A stretch of DNA of 64,000 nt from contig ML133394.1 of the NCBI GenBank assembly GCA_003864495.1, positions 2,605,563-2,669,562 of the forward strand, written 5' to 3'. The notes below the pieces were generated by a model. It saw only the letters and a program-made list of their open reading frames with translations, did no database searches and was not told where the DNA came from. Shown here in pieces: positions 10,371 to 21,082 of the stretch. The translations under genes were made by a program, and so were the position numbers. The first letter of the stretch is position 1. Each line of letters opens with the position of its first letter. Source of the stretch: Nemopilema nomurai (Eukaryota; Cnidaria; Scyphozoa; Rhizostomeae; Rhizostomatidae).

Positions 10371-10557
10371 AACAGCCTGTCGGTATTGCGGGGAAGTAGG
10401 GTCAAGCTAATAAAAGGCTACCTCCGTTCGACAACGAAAGAAGAACGTTTAGACTATCTAATGATAGCTGCATGTTCCAGTTACATTTTAGATCATTTAG
10501 ATCTTGATGAGGTTGCAGATCTGGTCAGTTCTTAAAACTAGAAGAATAAAGATATAA
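10371..10557 (+). pseudogene. hAT transposase C-terminal (dimerisation) fragment, frameshifted
   Basis: Translation reads LIKGYLRSTTKEERLDYLMI then DLDEVAD, and after a frameshift SWSVLKTRRIKI and TAA. This matches the conserved C-terminal tail of hAT-family transposases and their domesticated zinc-finger relatives (the 'YLRST..eRL..L' pattern followed by a short tail before the stop). Two bases (AG) are missing at 10530 compared with block 2, breaking the frame. No upstream catalytic region or zinc finger is recognisable, so this is a tail-only remnant lying 5' of the BEL/Pao pol remnant. Confidence 0.6.
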
Positions 10558-10866
10558 ATCCATACCATGCAGGACTATATGTTTTTATATGTGTCGATAT
10601 TATTCAATGGTGTGAATATTTTCCTGACCCTGACCTTCCAGAGATTCAAACTATTTCTATTTAATGCCGCTTTCGTTGGGATCATTAGAATAAATAACAT
10701 GAGTATTTTGCAAGTAATCTGATAAATTTCGATCCAGTTAGAAACAATAAGATATATCCAGCTTAGACACAAAGGAACCACTACGGTACTAGAGTGTAAA
10801 ATTTGTGCGCTATGATTAACTATCTTTAATCAACCCTGTCGGTAAATTTCTCATGCAAGGGTAAAC

Positions 10867-11308
10867 GATCCGATGGGCATTGTCTCAAATATATTGCTGA
10901 CAGCTAAATCAATTATTCGTGACATCTATGAGAGAAAAGTTCAATGAGATAGTGAGCATCCAGATGACATAAGGAACTGGTGGGAAAGATGGATTAAGTC
11001 CTTGCCATTAGAAGTTGTGCTGTCACAATGTATTTCACAGAAAAGGGAAGAAATAACTCCATATAAGTCACATGGATTTTCCGACTTTTCCGTCTTAGGA
11101 TGTTGTGCCACAGTGTCCACAGTTGTAAAGCAAAGGGAACAAGTCCGCCAGGGTTTACTCGTAGCTAAGTCAAGGCTTGCTAAACGTGATCTTACAATGC
11201 CAAGGCTAGAACTTGTTGGATGCCATATGACCAGTAATTGGCTAAAGAAAATAAACGAGAAAAATAACGACTGGAGGTATGTTCCCTTGGAGGAAAATGC
11301 ACATTGGT
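10867..11308 (+). pseudogene. BEL/Pao reverse transcriptase C-terminus and RNase H remnant
   Basis: DPMGIVSNILLTAKSIIRDI at 10867 matches the DP-G-(I/V)-x-P-x(3)-K motif after the BEL/Pao palm. A TGA stands where the family has Trp before Asp, then RNWWERWIKSLP. RNase H follows: HGFSDFS (catalytic Asp region, near 11073), then LLVAKSRLAKRDLTMPRLEL. The later part DWRYVPLEENAHW is the W-x-(Y/H)-V-P-x(4)-N segment and ends in TAA. Upstream palm motifs are missing. Non-functional. Confidence 0.8.
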
Positions 11309-11734
11309 AATCGAGGAGCAAGAAACTTTTAAGCGAGCGAGAAGAGGATGAGAGGGCCAACATGGCTAAAAACACCAGAACTGTAGCCAACTATGATTCC
11401 AATAAAAGCGAGCGGAGACTCGCATTCAGGGAACAGGCTATTAAAGAGATTGTACAATTATCCATTGTGAGGAAAGCAGACACAATAGATAACTTACTTG
11501 AAAGAAAGACCTGGTGGTTCACTGTCAGAGTACTGGCTTGGGTATAGATATTCATGAACTATTCAAAGAGCAGTCAGAGAGTCAAAGGCCCCTTTACAAC
11601 TTCTGAGATCCAAAATCGAATCAGCTACATCGAGAGCTACATGGTGAAAAGGGCACAACGAGACGTGGAAGAGACGAGCATATTCAACAACGATTGTAAG
11701 CGATTAAACTTAGTCAAGAATTAAGAAGGAATCT
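11309..11734 (+). other. BEL/Pao inter-domain region, decayed
   Basis: Lies between RNase H and integrase. An ATG frame at 11362-11547 (61 codons, MAKNTRTVANYDSN) contains LLERKTWWF, possibly the remains of the W-W-x-G-P segment found here in BEL/Pao pol. No other motif is visible. Confidence 0.4.
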
Positions 11735-12665
11735 ATGCATGTAGATGTAGTCAGACATCTCATCTCGGAGAAACCTGTAGAAAGTGCACACCAACAGACA
11801 TTGCATGGGGAGTTTGTCTTACAATGTCCAAAGTTCCAGACAGCTACTGGATACCACAACTGAGAAGTCTTACGAAGAGAGTCACAGCGAAATGTTCAGG
11901 ATGCGAGGGATTCCTTGCTACAGCGGCACCAGCGCATCCAACAGGGAATTAGCCTAGAGATAGATCTGAAGAAAGCATACCATCCTATTTTATCGGCGTA
12001 GACTTTACGGGTCCAATTACAATGAAAGCCGGAAACAAAGCTACAAGCAAAGCATACAGTATTCATTACACATGCAGTTAAACCAGAGGTCTGCATTTAG
12101 AGCTAGTGACAATCATGACGTGCGAGGAATTTACATCAAGTTTTACGCAATTCATTGCGGCAATTCAAGGTAGGCCATCGAAGGTTATTTGGTATAACGG
12201 AAGCATATTCATAGCTGCGTCCAGTTGGATAAAGATAATTAGAAAAGTTCATTCTGTCTGCCTGTGGTTAATTTCCGAAATTTGAATACTCAGAGGAGTG
12301 TCGGACGAAAAAGTACTTTTAGAATGCAAAAACTGATTCCGCTTTTTCTTGCTACTGTGAAAGTTCAGAAGTATCTTGCACATCAAGAAATGGTATGGCA
12401 GTTTAACCTCGGCCGTGCCGGCTGGTGGGGTGGCATGTTGGAAAGGATGGTGAGCATCGTGAAAAAAACTTTATACAAAGTCGTAGGAGCATCAAAACTT
12501 TCATTCAAAAAGTTGCAAGAAGTTGTCCTAGATATTCAGATCGTGCTAAATAACCGACCATTGACAAAATGCGAAGATGACGTTGGGATGCTGTTTCTAA
12601 TACCCAAAATTCTCATTTTGGGGAAAGCTAGCTATTCACCTGTTGAAGAACCATCGAGTATTTAA
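11735..12665 (+). pseudogene. BEL/Pao integrase remnant
   Basis: Zinc-binding part: HLISEKPVESAHQQTLHG, then a frameshift (one G fewer than block 2 near 11811), then YWIPQLRSLTKRVTAKCSGC. Core: FIGVDFTGPI (first catalytic Asp, about 12000), an in-frame TAA after HYTCS, LHLELVTIMT, then GRPSKVIWYNGS, where the usual D-N-G has become Y-N-G, so the second catalytic Asp is lost. C-terminal part: FNLGRAGWWGGMLERMVSIV keeps the third acidic residue (Glu in LERM), followed by LNNRPLT. Inactive on several counts. Confidence 0.85.
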
Positions 12666-13396
12666 GATCAGGATTTGAGAAAAAGAGCAAAGTACTTGAA
12701 AAATGCTCCATTGGCGGTTATAGGCCGCCAAAACAGCGGAATGGCTTTAGTTTGATGGTTTTAGTACCATGAAGTACAACAGGCGTTAGCAGGACAATTT
12801 TATTTTGAAGAAATCAGCACCGATGAAGATAAACAATTAAGAATGTTCTTTTATAATCAGGTTCATAAAAAACGGCGAATAATAAGCCTCACGATCGCTG
12901 CTTTAGTACAACAAATAAAAAAGGTCTTCCATGTCTTCTAAACAGTAGAGAAAATGTAAAGTTGACTTCAAAACGGGAATTTCAGCAAAAATAATTAGTC
13001 GAATTATAGGTAAATATCTTGAGAATCTTGTCCATGCTCGGCTTCCTTCAAGATTCAAAACCAGAACGGAATATTTCCAAATCATTTGGAGCACTATCTA
13101 TCTCCTGACAGAAACATGGGGTCCAACAGACTTGTATCTACGGCGAACAAATAGAAAACCAGATGCAAAAACACAAAAGACGATATAAATACTTCAAATA
13201 AATTTACGATCAAGGGTAAAATATGTTTTGAATGGTTTAAAGACCGTAGAGATTCCCGGAGCCCAATACTATACTAAACAATACTATACTATACTATAGT
13301 TCGAGGTTCAGTTTCTAAATTTATTCGTAGTAGTAACCATTTTAGCGCATTTTGACCTGCATCCAAAAAAACACAAAAAAAGACTTTAAAACTCAC
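12666..13396. other. End of the BEL/Pao remnant and AT-rich spacer
   Basis: DLRKRAKYLKNAP just after the integrase stop resembles the L-x-K-R-x(2)-Y-L start of the C-terminal domain of BEL/Pao pol. After about 12760 nothing recognisable remains. A short tandem of 'aatactatact' lies at 13264-13300. Confidence 0.5.
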
Positions 13397-13560
13397 GTTG
13401 ATAAAGATGAAATCCTAACAAGGAATAAAAGTTAATCTCTGTTGACATCTACGAACTTCAATTCCAACACATCAAGAATAACATCAAAAAGAAGACTGCA
13501 CTTTAAAGCTCACCTTAACTCGTCAAAGACTGATCAATTGAGATTGGCTATTTCATGCCA
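13397..13560 (+). repeat. Diverged half-subrepeat at the left edge of the main array
   Basis: Reads 'gataaagatgaaatcctaac', then caacgaacttc-like and 'aataacatcaaaaagaagac' segments in the same order as array subrepeat positions after the GAT tract (compare 2415-2560), but with many substitutions. It precedes the first homogeneous unit. An older copy outside the range of homogenisation; same in block 2 at 58754-58920. Confidence 0.7.
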
Positions 13561-14296
13561 TTTTCATGAAACACTGGCATAAGGATAACATAAAATAGTA
13601 GTTTTGAGAAGGACCAAAAAACCTATGGTGAGAAAGATGGGCAGGCTGAAACTGAGACATTAGAGGATCGCTGCTACGTTCATGGATATGCTAGTCTTGG
13701 AACAAATGGTAGATATACTTTAAAAAAAAGTCTTGAGTTGCTTTCAGTACATATTCGAAAGAAGCAAGGACTTTATATTTTGAAGACAGAAGCTGACTCT
13801 TTTGGTTGGATGAAAGAGCAAAAACAACCGACAAAGTCACGATAAAAAGCAACCTTGAAGAGGAAACAAAGAATTGCAGCTAAACGACGAAGGACGAGCA
13901 AAAGAGAGAGAAATGCCACAAGAAACAAAATAATTGTTTCAGGCCACAATCAACCCATCCAACCACTTCCAACTCGACCAAAAAGCATTCAAAATGCAAG
14001 AATGTTTTAAGGATAATGAAGATGTTAAGGGCTATGGAAAGGTAATGAAGATGATGATCAAGATGACGATGAAGATTATGATGATGAAGATGATGATCAA
14101 CATGATGAAGATGAAATCCTAACAATTACAAAACGAGGAGAGAGAAATAGAAGTGAAACAATGTTTATATCAACGAACTTACAATTTAAAAAGAATAACC
14201 TCAAAACGAAGACTGTACTACGACCCTCACCTAACTCGCCAAGGACCGACTGACCAAAAATAACTCTTTTATACATCTGAGTAAGCCAACCTTAAG

Positions 14297-14560
14297 TTGT
14301 CACGGGAAAAAACAACCTTGAAGAAGAAACAAAGAAGTGCAGCTAAACGACGAAGAACGAGCAAAAAAGAGAGAAATGCCGCAAGGGCAAAAACAAACTG
14401 TTTCAGGCCACAAATCAACCAATCCAATAACTACCAACTCGACCTAACAGTATACAAACTTCAAGACGATGATGAGGATGATGAGGATGATGAAGATTTT
14501 AAGGGCCAAGGAAAGGTTATGAAGATGATGATCAAGATGACCATGAAGATTAGGTTATGA
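14297..14560 (+). other. Recurrent basic-acidic open frame in subrepeat B (representative)
   Basis: 87 codons opening at TTG, not ATG, behind an in-frame TAA. N-terminal half strongly basic (KKKQRSAAKRRRTSKKERN), then CFRPQ, then QLDLTVYKLQ and an Asp/Glu run, then MKMMIKMTMKIRL. In most other copies one extra T after the acidic run shortens it to 68 codons (for example 25128-25334, 45980-46186). With no ATG it could only be translated as an internal exon. A homologous acidic tail occurs in the low-copy block, so a once-coding ancestor is possible. I do not claim a gene. Confidence 0.2.
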
Positions 14561-17349
14561 TGAAGATGATGATCAACACGATGAAGATAAAATCCTAACA
14601 ATTACAAAACAAAGAGAGAGAAATAGAAGTGCAACAATGTTTGTATCAACGAACTTCCAATTCAAAAAGAATAACCTCAAAACCAAGACTGTACTACGAC
14701 CCTCACCTAACTCGCCAAGGACCGACCGACCAAAAATAACTCTTTTATACATCCTAGTAAGCCATCCTTGAGTTGTCAGCCCTTCAAATGTTCTATGCAG
14801 TAAAAAACAAAGATGATTATCAAGCAACAACCTTGAGAGCTTAAACGATTTTCAAATAAAAGCTCAAAACTTTAAAACTCTCAGTATCAGATCAATATAA
14901 TGATGTAAGAGATGGGAAAGAATCCAGTGTGGAACAGCTGTGAAAGGGCCATAAATGCTCTTTCAAACTAGCATCAGTATGCCCAAAGGTGTAAAAAAGA
15001 AACGATAAACGAGAAGGACAGGTGGAGAGTAGATTCTAACGAAAGGATAGGAGAAGAATATGCAACGGACACGTGATGACAATCTTCGACGAAGAGATTA
15101 AATGAAATGAGAATACTAAGGATGAAATTGTACGAGCACTCATTGAGTAGGTCGTTGGAGAGTATAAATTAAAAGCAATTAAAAAGATGAAACAGGGAAA
15201 GCAGCTGGGCCTCGAATATAGATCTAGAACTCAAAACTGCTAGTGCGTAGATTTGGGTTTCAATAAAAATTAAACACTTTCATCAAACGTCTCATCACAA
15301 GCGGTTGCTGTAAAATGGCAGTGCATGCAGAAGCAACTACTCGATTGCAATAATTCAGGGAATGTTGTAAACTATTGACTGGAACAATGTTAACATTGAA
15401 GGTGAAATCTCATCGAATTATAGGAGCCGTGTAACGGAAAGGATTTTACAGGCCAGTGAAACACTGGCATAAGGATAACATAAAATAGTAGTTTTGAGAA
15501 GGACCAAAAAACCTATGGTGAGAAAGATGGGCAGGCTGAAACTGAGACATTAGAGGATCGCTGCTACGTTCATGGATATGCTAGGCTTGGAACAAATGGT
15601 AGATATACTTTAAAGAAAAAGTCTTGAGTTGCTTTCAGTACATATTCGAAAGAAGCAAGGACTTTATATTTTGAAGACAGAAGCTGACTCTTTTGGTTGG
15701 ATGAAAGAGCAAAAACAACCGACAAAGTCACGATAAAAAGCAACCTTGAAGAGGAACAAAGAATTGCAGCTAAACGACGAAGGACGAGCAAAAGAGAGAG
15801 AAATGCCACAAGATAAACAAAATAATTGTTTCAGGCCACGAATCAACCCATCCAACCACTTCCAACTCGACCAAAAAGCATACAAAATGCAAGAATGTTT
15901 TAAGGATAATGAAGATGTTAAGGGCTATGGAAAGGTAATGAAGATGATGATCAAGATGACGATGAAGATTAGGTTATGATGAAGATGATGATCAACATGA
16001 TGAAGATGAAATCCTAACAATTACAAAACGAGGAGAGAGAAATAGAAGTGAAACAATGTTTATATCAACGATCTTACAATTGAAAAAGAATAACCTCAAA
16101 ACGAAGACTGTACTACGACCCTCACCTAACTCGCCAAGGACCGACCGACCAAAAATAACTCTTTTATACATCTGAGTAAGCCAACCTTAAGTTGTCACGG
16201 GAAAAAACAACCTTGAAGAAGAAACAAAGAAGTGCAGCTAAACGACGAAGAACGAGCAAAAAAGAGAGAAATGCCGCAAGGGCAAAAACAAACTGTTTCA
16301 GGCCACAAATCAACCAATCCAATAACTACCAACTCGACCTAACAGTATACAAACTTCAAGACGATGATGAGGATGATGAGGATGATGAAGATTTCAAGGG
16401 CCAAGGAAAGGTTATGAAGATGATGATCAAGATGACCATGAAGATTAGGTTATGATGAAGATGATGATCAACACGATGAAGATAAAATCCTAACAATTAC
16501 AAAACAAGAGAGAGAAATAGAAGTGCAACAATGTTTGTATCAACGAACTTCCAATTCAAAAAGAATAACCTCAAAACCAAGACTGTACTACGACCCTCAC
16601 CTAACTCGCCAAGGACCGACCGACCAAAAATAACTCTTTTATACATCCTAGTAAGCCATCCTTGAGTTGTCAGCCCTTCAAATGTTCTATGCAGTAAAAA
16701 ACAAAGATGATTATCAAGCAACAACCGTGAGAGCTTAAACGATTTTCAAATAAAAGCTCAAAACTTTAAAACTCTCAGTATCAGATCAATATAATGATGT
16801 AAGAGATGGGAAAGAATCCAGTGTGGAACAGCTGTGAAAGGGCCATAAATGCTCTTTTCAAACTAGCATCAGTATGCCCAAAGGTGTAAAAAAGAAACGA
16901 TAAACAAGAAGGACAGGTGGATAGTAGATTCTAACGAAAGGATAGGAGAAGAATATGCAACGGACACGTGATGACAATCTTCGACGAAGAGATTAAATGA
17001 AATGAGAATACTAAGGATGAAATTGTACGAGCACTCATTGAGTAGGTCGTTGGAGAGTATAAATTAAAAGCAATTAAAAAGATGAAACAGGGAAAGCAGC
17101 TGGGCCCTCGAATATAGATCTAGAACTCAAAACTGCTAGTGCGTAGATTTGGGTTTCAATAAAAATTAAACACTTTCATCAAACGTCTCATCACAAGCGG
17201 TTGCTGTAAAATGGCAGTGCATGCAGAAGCAACTACTCGATTGCAATAATTCAGGGAATGTTGTAAACTATTGACTGGAACAATGTTAACATTGAAGGTG
17301 AAATCTCATCGAATTATAGGAGCCGTGTAACGGAAAGGATTTTACAGGA

Positions 17350-19204
17350 GTGAAACACTGGCATAAGGATAACATAAAATAGTTTTGAGAAGGACCAAAA
17401 AACCTATGGTGAGAAAGATGGGCAGGCTGAAACTGAGACATTAGAGGATCGCTGCTACGTTCATGGATATGCTAGGCTTGGAACAAATGGTAGATATACT
17501 TTAAAGAAAAAGTCTTGAGTTGCTTTCAGTACATATTCGAAAGAAGCAAGGACTTTATATTTTGAAGACAGAAGCTGACTCTTTTGGTTGGGATGAAAGA
17601 GCAAAAAACAACCGACAAAGTCACGATAAAAAGCAACCTTGAAGAGGAAACAAAGAATTGCAGCTAAACGACGAAGGACGAGCAAAAGAGAGAGAAATGC
17701 ACAAGATAAACAAAATAATTGTTTCAGGCCACAATCAACCCATCCAACCACTTCCAACTCGACCAAAAAGCATTCAAAATGCAAGAATGTTTAAGGATAA
17801 TGAAGATGTTAAGGGCTATGGAAAGGTAATGAAGATGATGATCAAGATGACGATGAAGATTAGGTTATGATGAAGATGATCAACATGATGAAGATGAAAT
17901 CCTAACAATTACAAAACGAGGAGAGAGAAATAGAAGTGAAACAATGTTTATATCAACGATCTTACAATTGAAAAAGAATAACCTCAAAACGAAGACTGTA
18001 CTACGACCCACCTAACTCGCCAAGGACCGACCGACCAAAAATAACTCTTTTATACATCTGAGTAAGCCAACCTTAAGTTGTCACGGGAAAAAACAACCTT
18101 GAAGAAAAACAAAGAAGTGCAGCTAAACGACGAAGGAACGAGCAAAAAAGAGAGAAATGCCGCAAGGGCAAAAACAAACTGTTTCAGGCCACAAATCAAC
18201 CAATCCAATAACTACCAACTCGACCAACAGTATACAAACTTCAAGACGATGATGAGGATGATGAGGATGATGAAGATTTTAAGGGCCAAGGAAAGGTTAT
18301 GAAGATGATGATCAAGATGACCATGAAGATTAGGTTATGATGAAGATGATCAACACGATGAAGATAAAATCCTAACAATTACAAAACAAAGAGAGAAAAG
18401 AAGTGCAACAATGTTTGTATCAACGAACTTTCCAATTCAAAAAGAATAACCTCAAAACCAAGACTGTACTACGACCCTCACCTAACTCGCCAAGGACCGA
18501 CCGACCAAAAATAACTCTTTTATACATCCTAGTAAGCCATCCTTGAGTTGTCAGCCTTCAAATGTTCTATGCAGTAAAAAACAAAGATGATTATCAAGCA
18601 ACAACCTTGAGAGCTTAAACGATTTTCAAATAAAAGCTCAAACTTTAAAACTCTCAGTATCAGATCAATATAATGATGTAAGAGATGGGAAAGAATCCAG
18701 GTGGAACAGCTGTGAAAGGGCCATAAATGCTTCTCAAACTAGCATCAGTATGCCCAAAGGTGTAAAAAAGAAACGATAAACGAGAAGGACAGGTGGAGAG
18801 TAGATTCTAACGAAAGGATAGGAGAAGAATATGCAACGGACACGTGATACAATCTTCGACGAAGAGATTAAATGAAATGAGAATACTAAGGATGAAATTG
18901 TACGAGCACTCATTGAGTAGGTCGTTGGAGAGTATAAATTAAAACAATTAAAAAAGAAAACAGGAAAGCAGGGCCCTCGAATATAGATCTAGAACTCAAA
19001 ACTGCTAGTGCGTAGATTTGTTTCAATAAATTAAACACTTTCATCAAACGTCTCATCACAAGCGGTTGCTGTAAAATGGCAGTGCATGCAGAAGCAACTA
19101 CTCGATTGCAATAATTCAGGAATGTTGAAACTATTGACTGAACTATGTTAACATTGAAGGTGAATCTCATCGAATATAGAGCGTGTAACGGAAAGGATTT
19201 TAGA
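17350..19204. repeat. Long unit with clustered small deletions
   Basis: From about 18090, and most densely at 18640-19245, this unit differs from its neighbours almost only by losses of one to a few bases, for example 'gaatatagagcgtg' for gaattataggagccgtg and 'gttgaaactattgactgaac' for a fuller form. The boundary hairpin at both ends is damaged. The pattern resembles uncorrected long-read error as much as real decay. Confidence 0.6.
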
Positions 19205-21082
19205 GTGAAAACTGCAAAGGACAACATAAGATGGCAGTTTTGAGAAGGACCAAAAAACCTATGGTGAGAAAGATGGGCAGGCTGAAACTGAGACATTAGA
19301 GGATCGCTGCTACGTTCATGGATATGCTAGCTTGGAACAAATGGTAGATATACTTTAAAGAAAAAGTCTTGAGTTGCTTTCAGTACATATTCGAAAGAAG
19401 CAAGGACTTTATATTTTGAAGACAGAAGCTGACTCTTTTGGTTGGATGAAAGAGCAAAAACAACCGACAAAGTCACGATAAAAAGCAACCTTGAAGAGGA
19501 AACAAAGAATTGCACTAAACGACGAAGGACGAGCAAAAGAGAGAGAAATGCCACAAGAAAACAAAATAATTGTTTCAGGCCACAATCAACCCATCCAACC
19601 ACTTCCAACTCGACCAAAAAGCATTCAAAATGCAAGAATGTTTAAGGATAATGAAGATGTTAAGGCTATGGAAAGGTAATGAAGATGATGATCAAGATGA
19701 CGATGAAGATTAGGTTATATGAAGATGATGATCAACATGATGAAGATGAAATCCTAACAATTACAAAACGAGAGAGAGAAATAGAAGTGAAACAATGTTT
19801 ATATCAACGATCTTACAATTGAAAAGAATAACCTCAAAACCAAGACTGTACTACGACCCTCACCTAACTCGCCAAGACCGACCGACCAAAAATAACTCTT
19901 TTATACATCTGAGTAAGCCATCCTTAAGTTGTCACGGGAAAAGCAACCTTGAAGAAGAAACAAAGAAGTGCAGCTAAACGACGAAGGACGAGCAAAAGAG
20001 AGAAATGCCGCAAGGGCAAAAACAAACTGTTTCAGGCCACAAATCAACCCATCCAATAACTACCAACTCGACCAAACAGTATACAAACTTCAAGACGATG
20101 ATGAGGATGATGAGGATGATGAAGATTTTTAAGGGCCAAGGAAAGTTATCAAGATGATGATCAAGATGACCATGAAGATTAGGTTATGATGAAGATGATG
20201 AGCAACATGATGAAGATAAAATCCTAACAATTACAAAACAAAGAGAGAGAAATAGAAGTGCAACAATGTTTGTATCAACGAACTTCCAATTCAAAAAGAA
20301 TAACCTCAAAACCAAGACTGTACTACGACCCTCACCTAACTCGCCAAGGACGACCGACCAAAAATAACTCTTTTATACATCCTAGTAAGCCATCCTTGAG
20401 TTGTCAGCCCTTCAAATGTTCTATGCAGTAAAAAACAAAGATGATTATCAAGCAACAACCTTGAGAGCTTAAACGATTTTCAAATAAAAGCTAAAACTTT
20501 AAAACTCTCAGTATCAGATCAATATAATGATGTAAGAGATGGGAAAGAATCCAGTGCGGAACAGCTGTGAAAGGGCCATAAATGCTCTTCTCAAACTAGC
20601 ATCAGTATGCCCAAAGGTGTAAAAAGAAACGATAAACGAGAAGGACAGGTGGAGAGTAGATTCTAACGAAAGGATAGGAGAAGAATATGCAACGGACACG
20701 TGATGACAATCTTCGACGAAGAGATTAAATGAAATGAGAATACTAAGGATGAAATTGTACGAGCACTCATTGAGTAGGTCGTTGGAGAGTATAAATTAAA
20801 AACAATTAAAAAGATAAAACAGGGAAAGCAGCTGGGCCCTCGAATATAGATCTAGAACTCAAAACTGCTAGTGCGTAGATTTGGGTTTCAATAAAATTAA
20901 ACACTTTCATCAAACGTCTCATCACAAGCGGTTGCTGTAAAATGGCAGTGCATGCAGAAGCAACTACTCGATTGCAATAATTCAGGGAATGTTGTAAACT
21001 ATTGACTGGAACAATGTTAACATTGAAGGTGAAATCTCATCGAATTATAGGAGCCGTGTAACGGAAAGGATTTTACAGGCCA

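Larger units (their letters stand above)
10867..12760 (+). mobile_element. Degenerate BEL/Pao retrotransposon pol region
   Basis: Domains in BEL/Pao order on one strand: end of reverse transcriptase, RNase H, zinc-binding N-terminus of integrase, integrase core, integrase C-terminal region. Stops and frameshifts occur in most parts. The active-site half of reverse transcriptase (YxDD) was not found, and no paired LTRs of its own were seen; the nearby solo LTR belongs to another insertion. Confidence 0.85.
3339..13564. repeat. Low-copy duplicated block, copy 1
   Basis: Colinear and nearly identical to 47186-58922 over its full length. The main differences are three insertions and one deletion listed separately: the LTR element at 3532-4769 here, and in copy 2 the SINE at 48555, the 2.8 kb insert at 50723, and a loss of about 300 bp inside the solo LTR. 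Both copies begin after an edge-type array unit and end at the same junction into a long array unit. Confidence 0.93.

Noticed and set aside
8060..13560. Solo LTR at 8060-8546 as the 5' LTR of the BEL/Pao pol region
   Set aside because: The LTR is flanked by its own 4-bp duplication CCAC, and no second LTR of this family occurs downstream of the pol remnant.
14573..14830. Minus-strand 85-codon frame repeated in almost every unit (starting LLDNHLCFLLHRTF)
   Set aside because: It opens at TTG, has no domain, and lies in antisense to the repeated subrepeat; its persistence is explained by tandem homogenisation.
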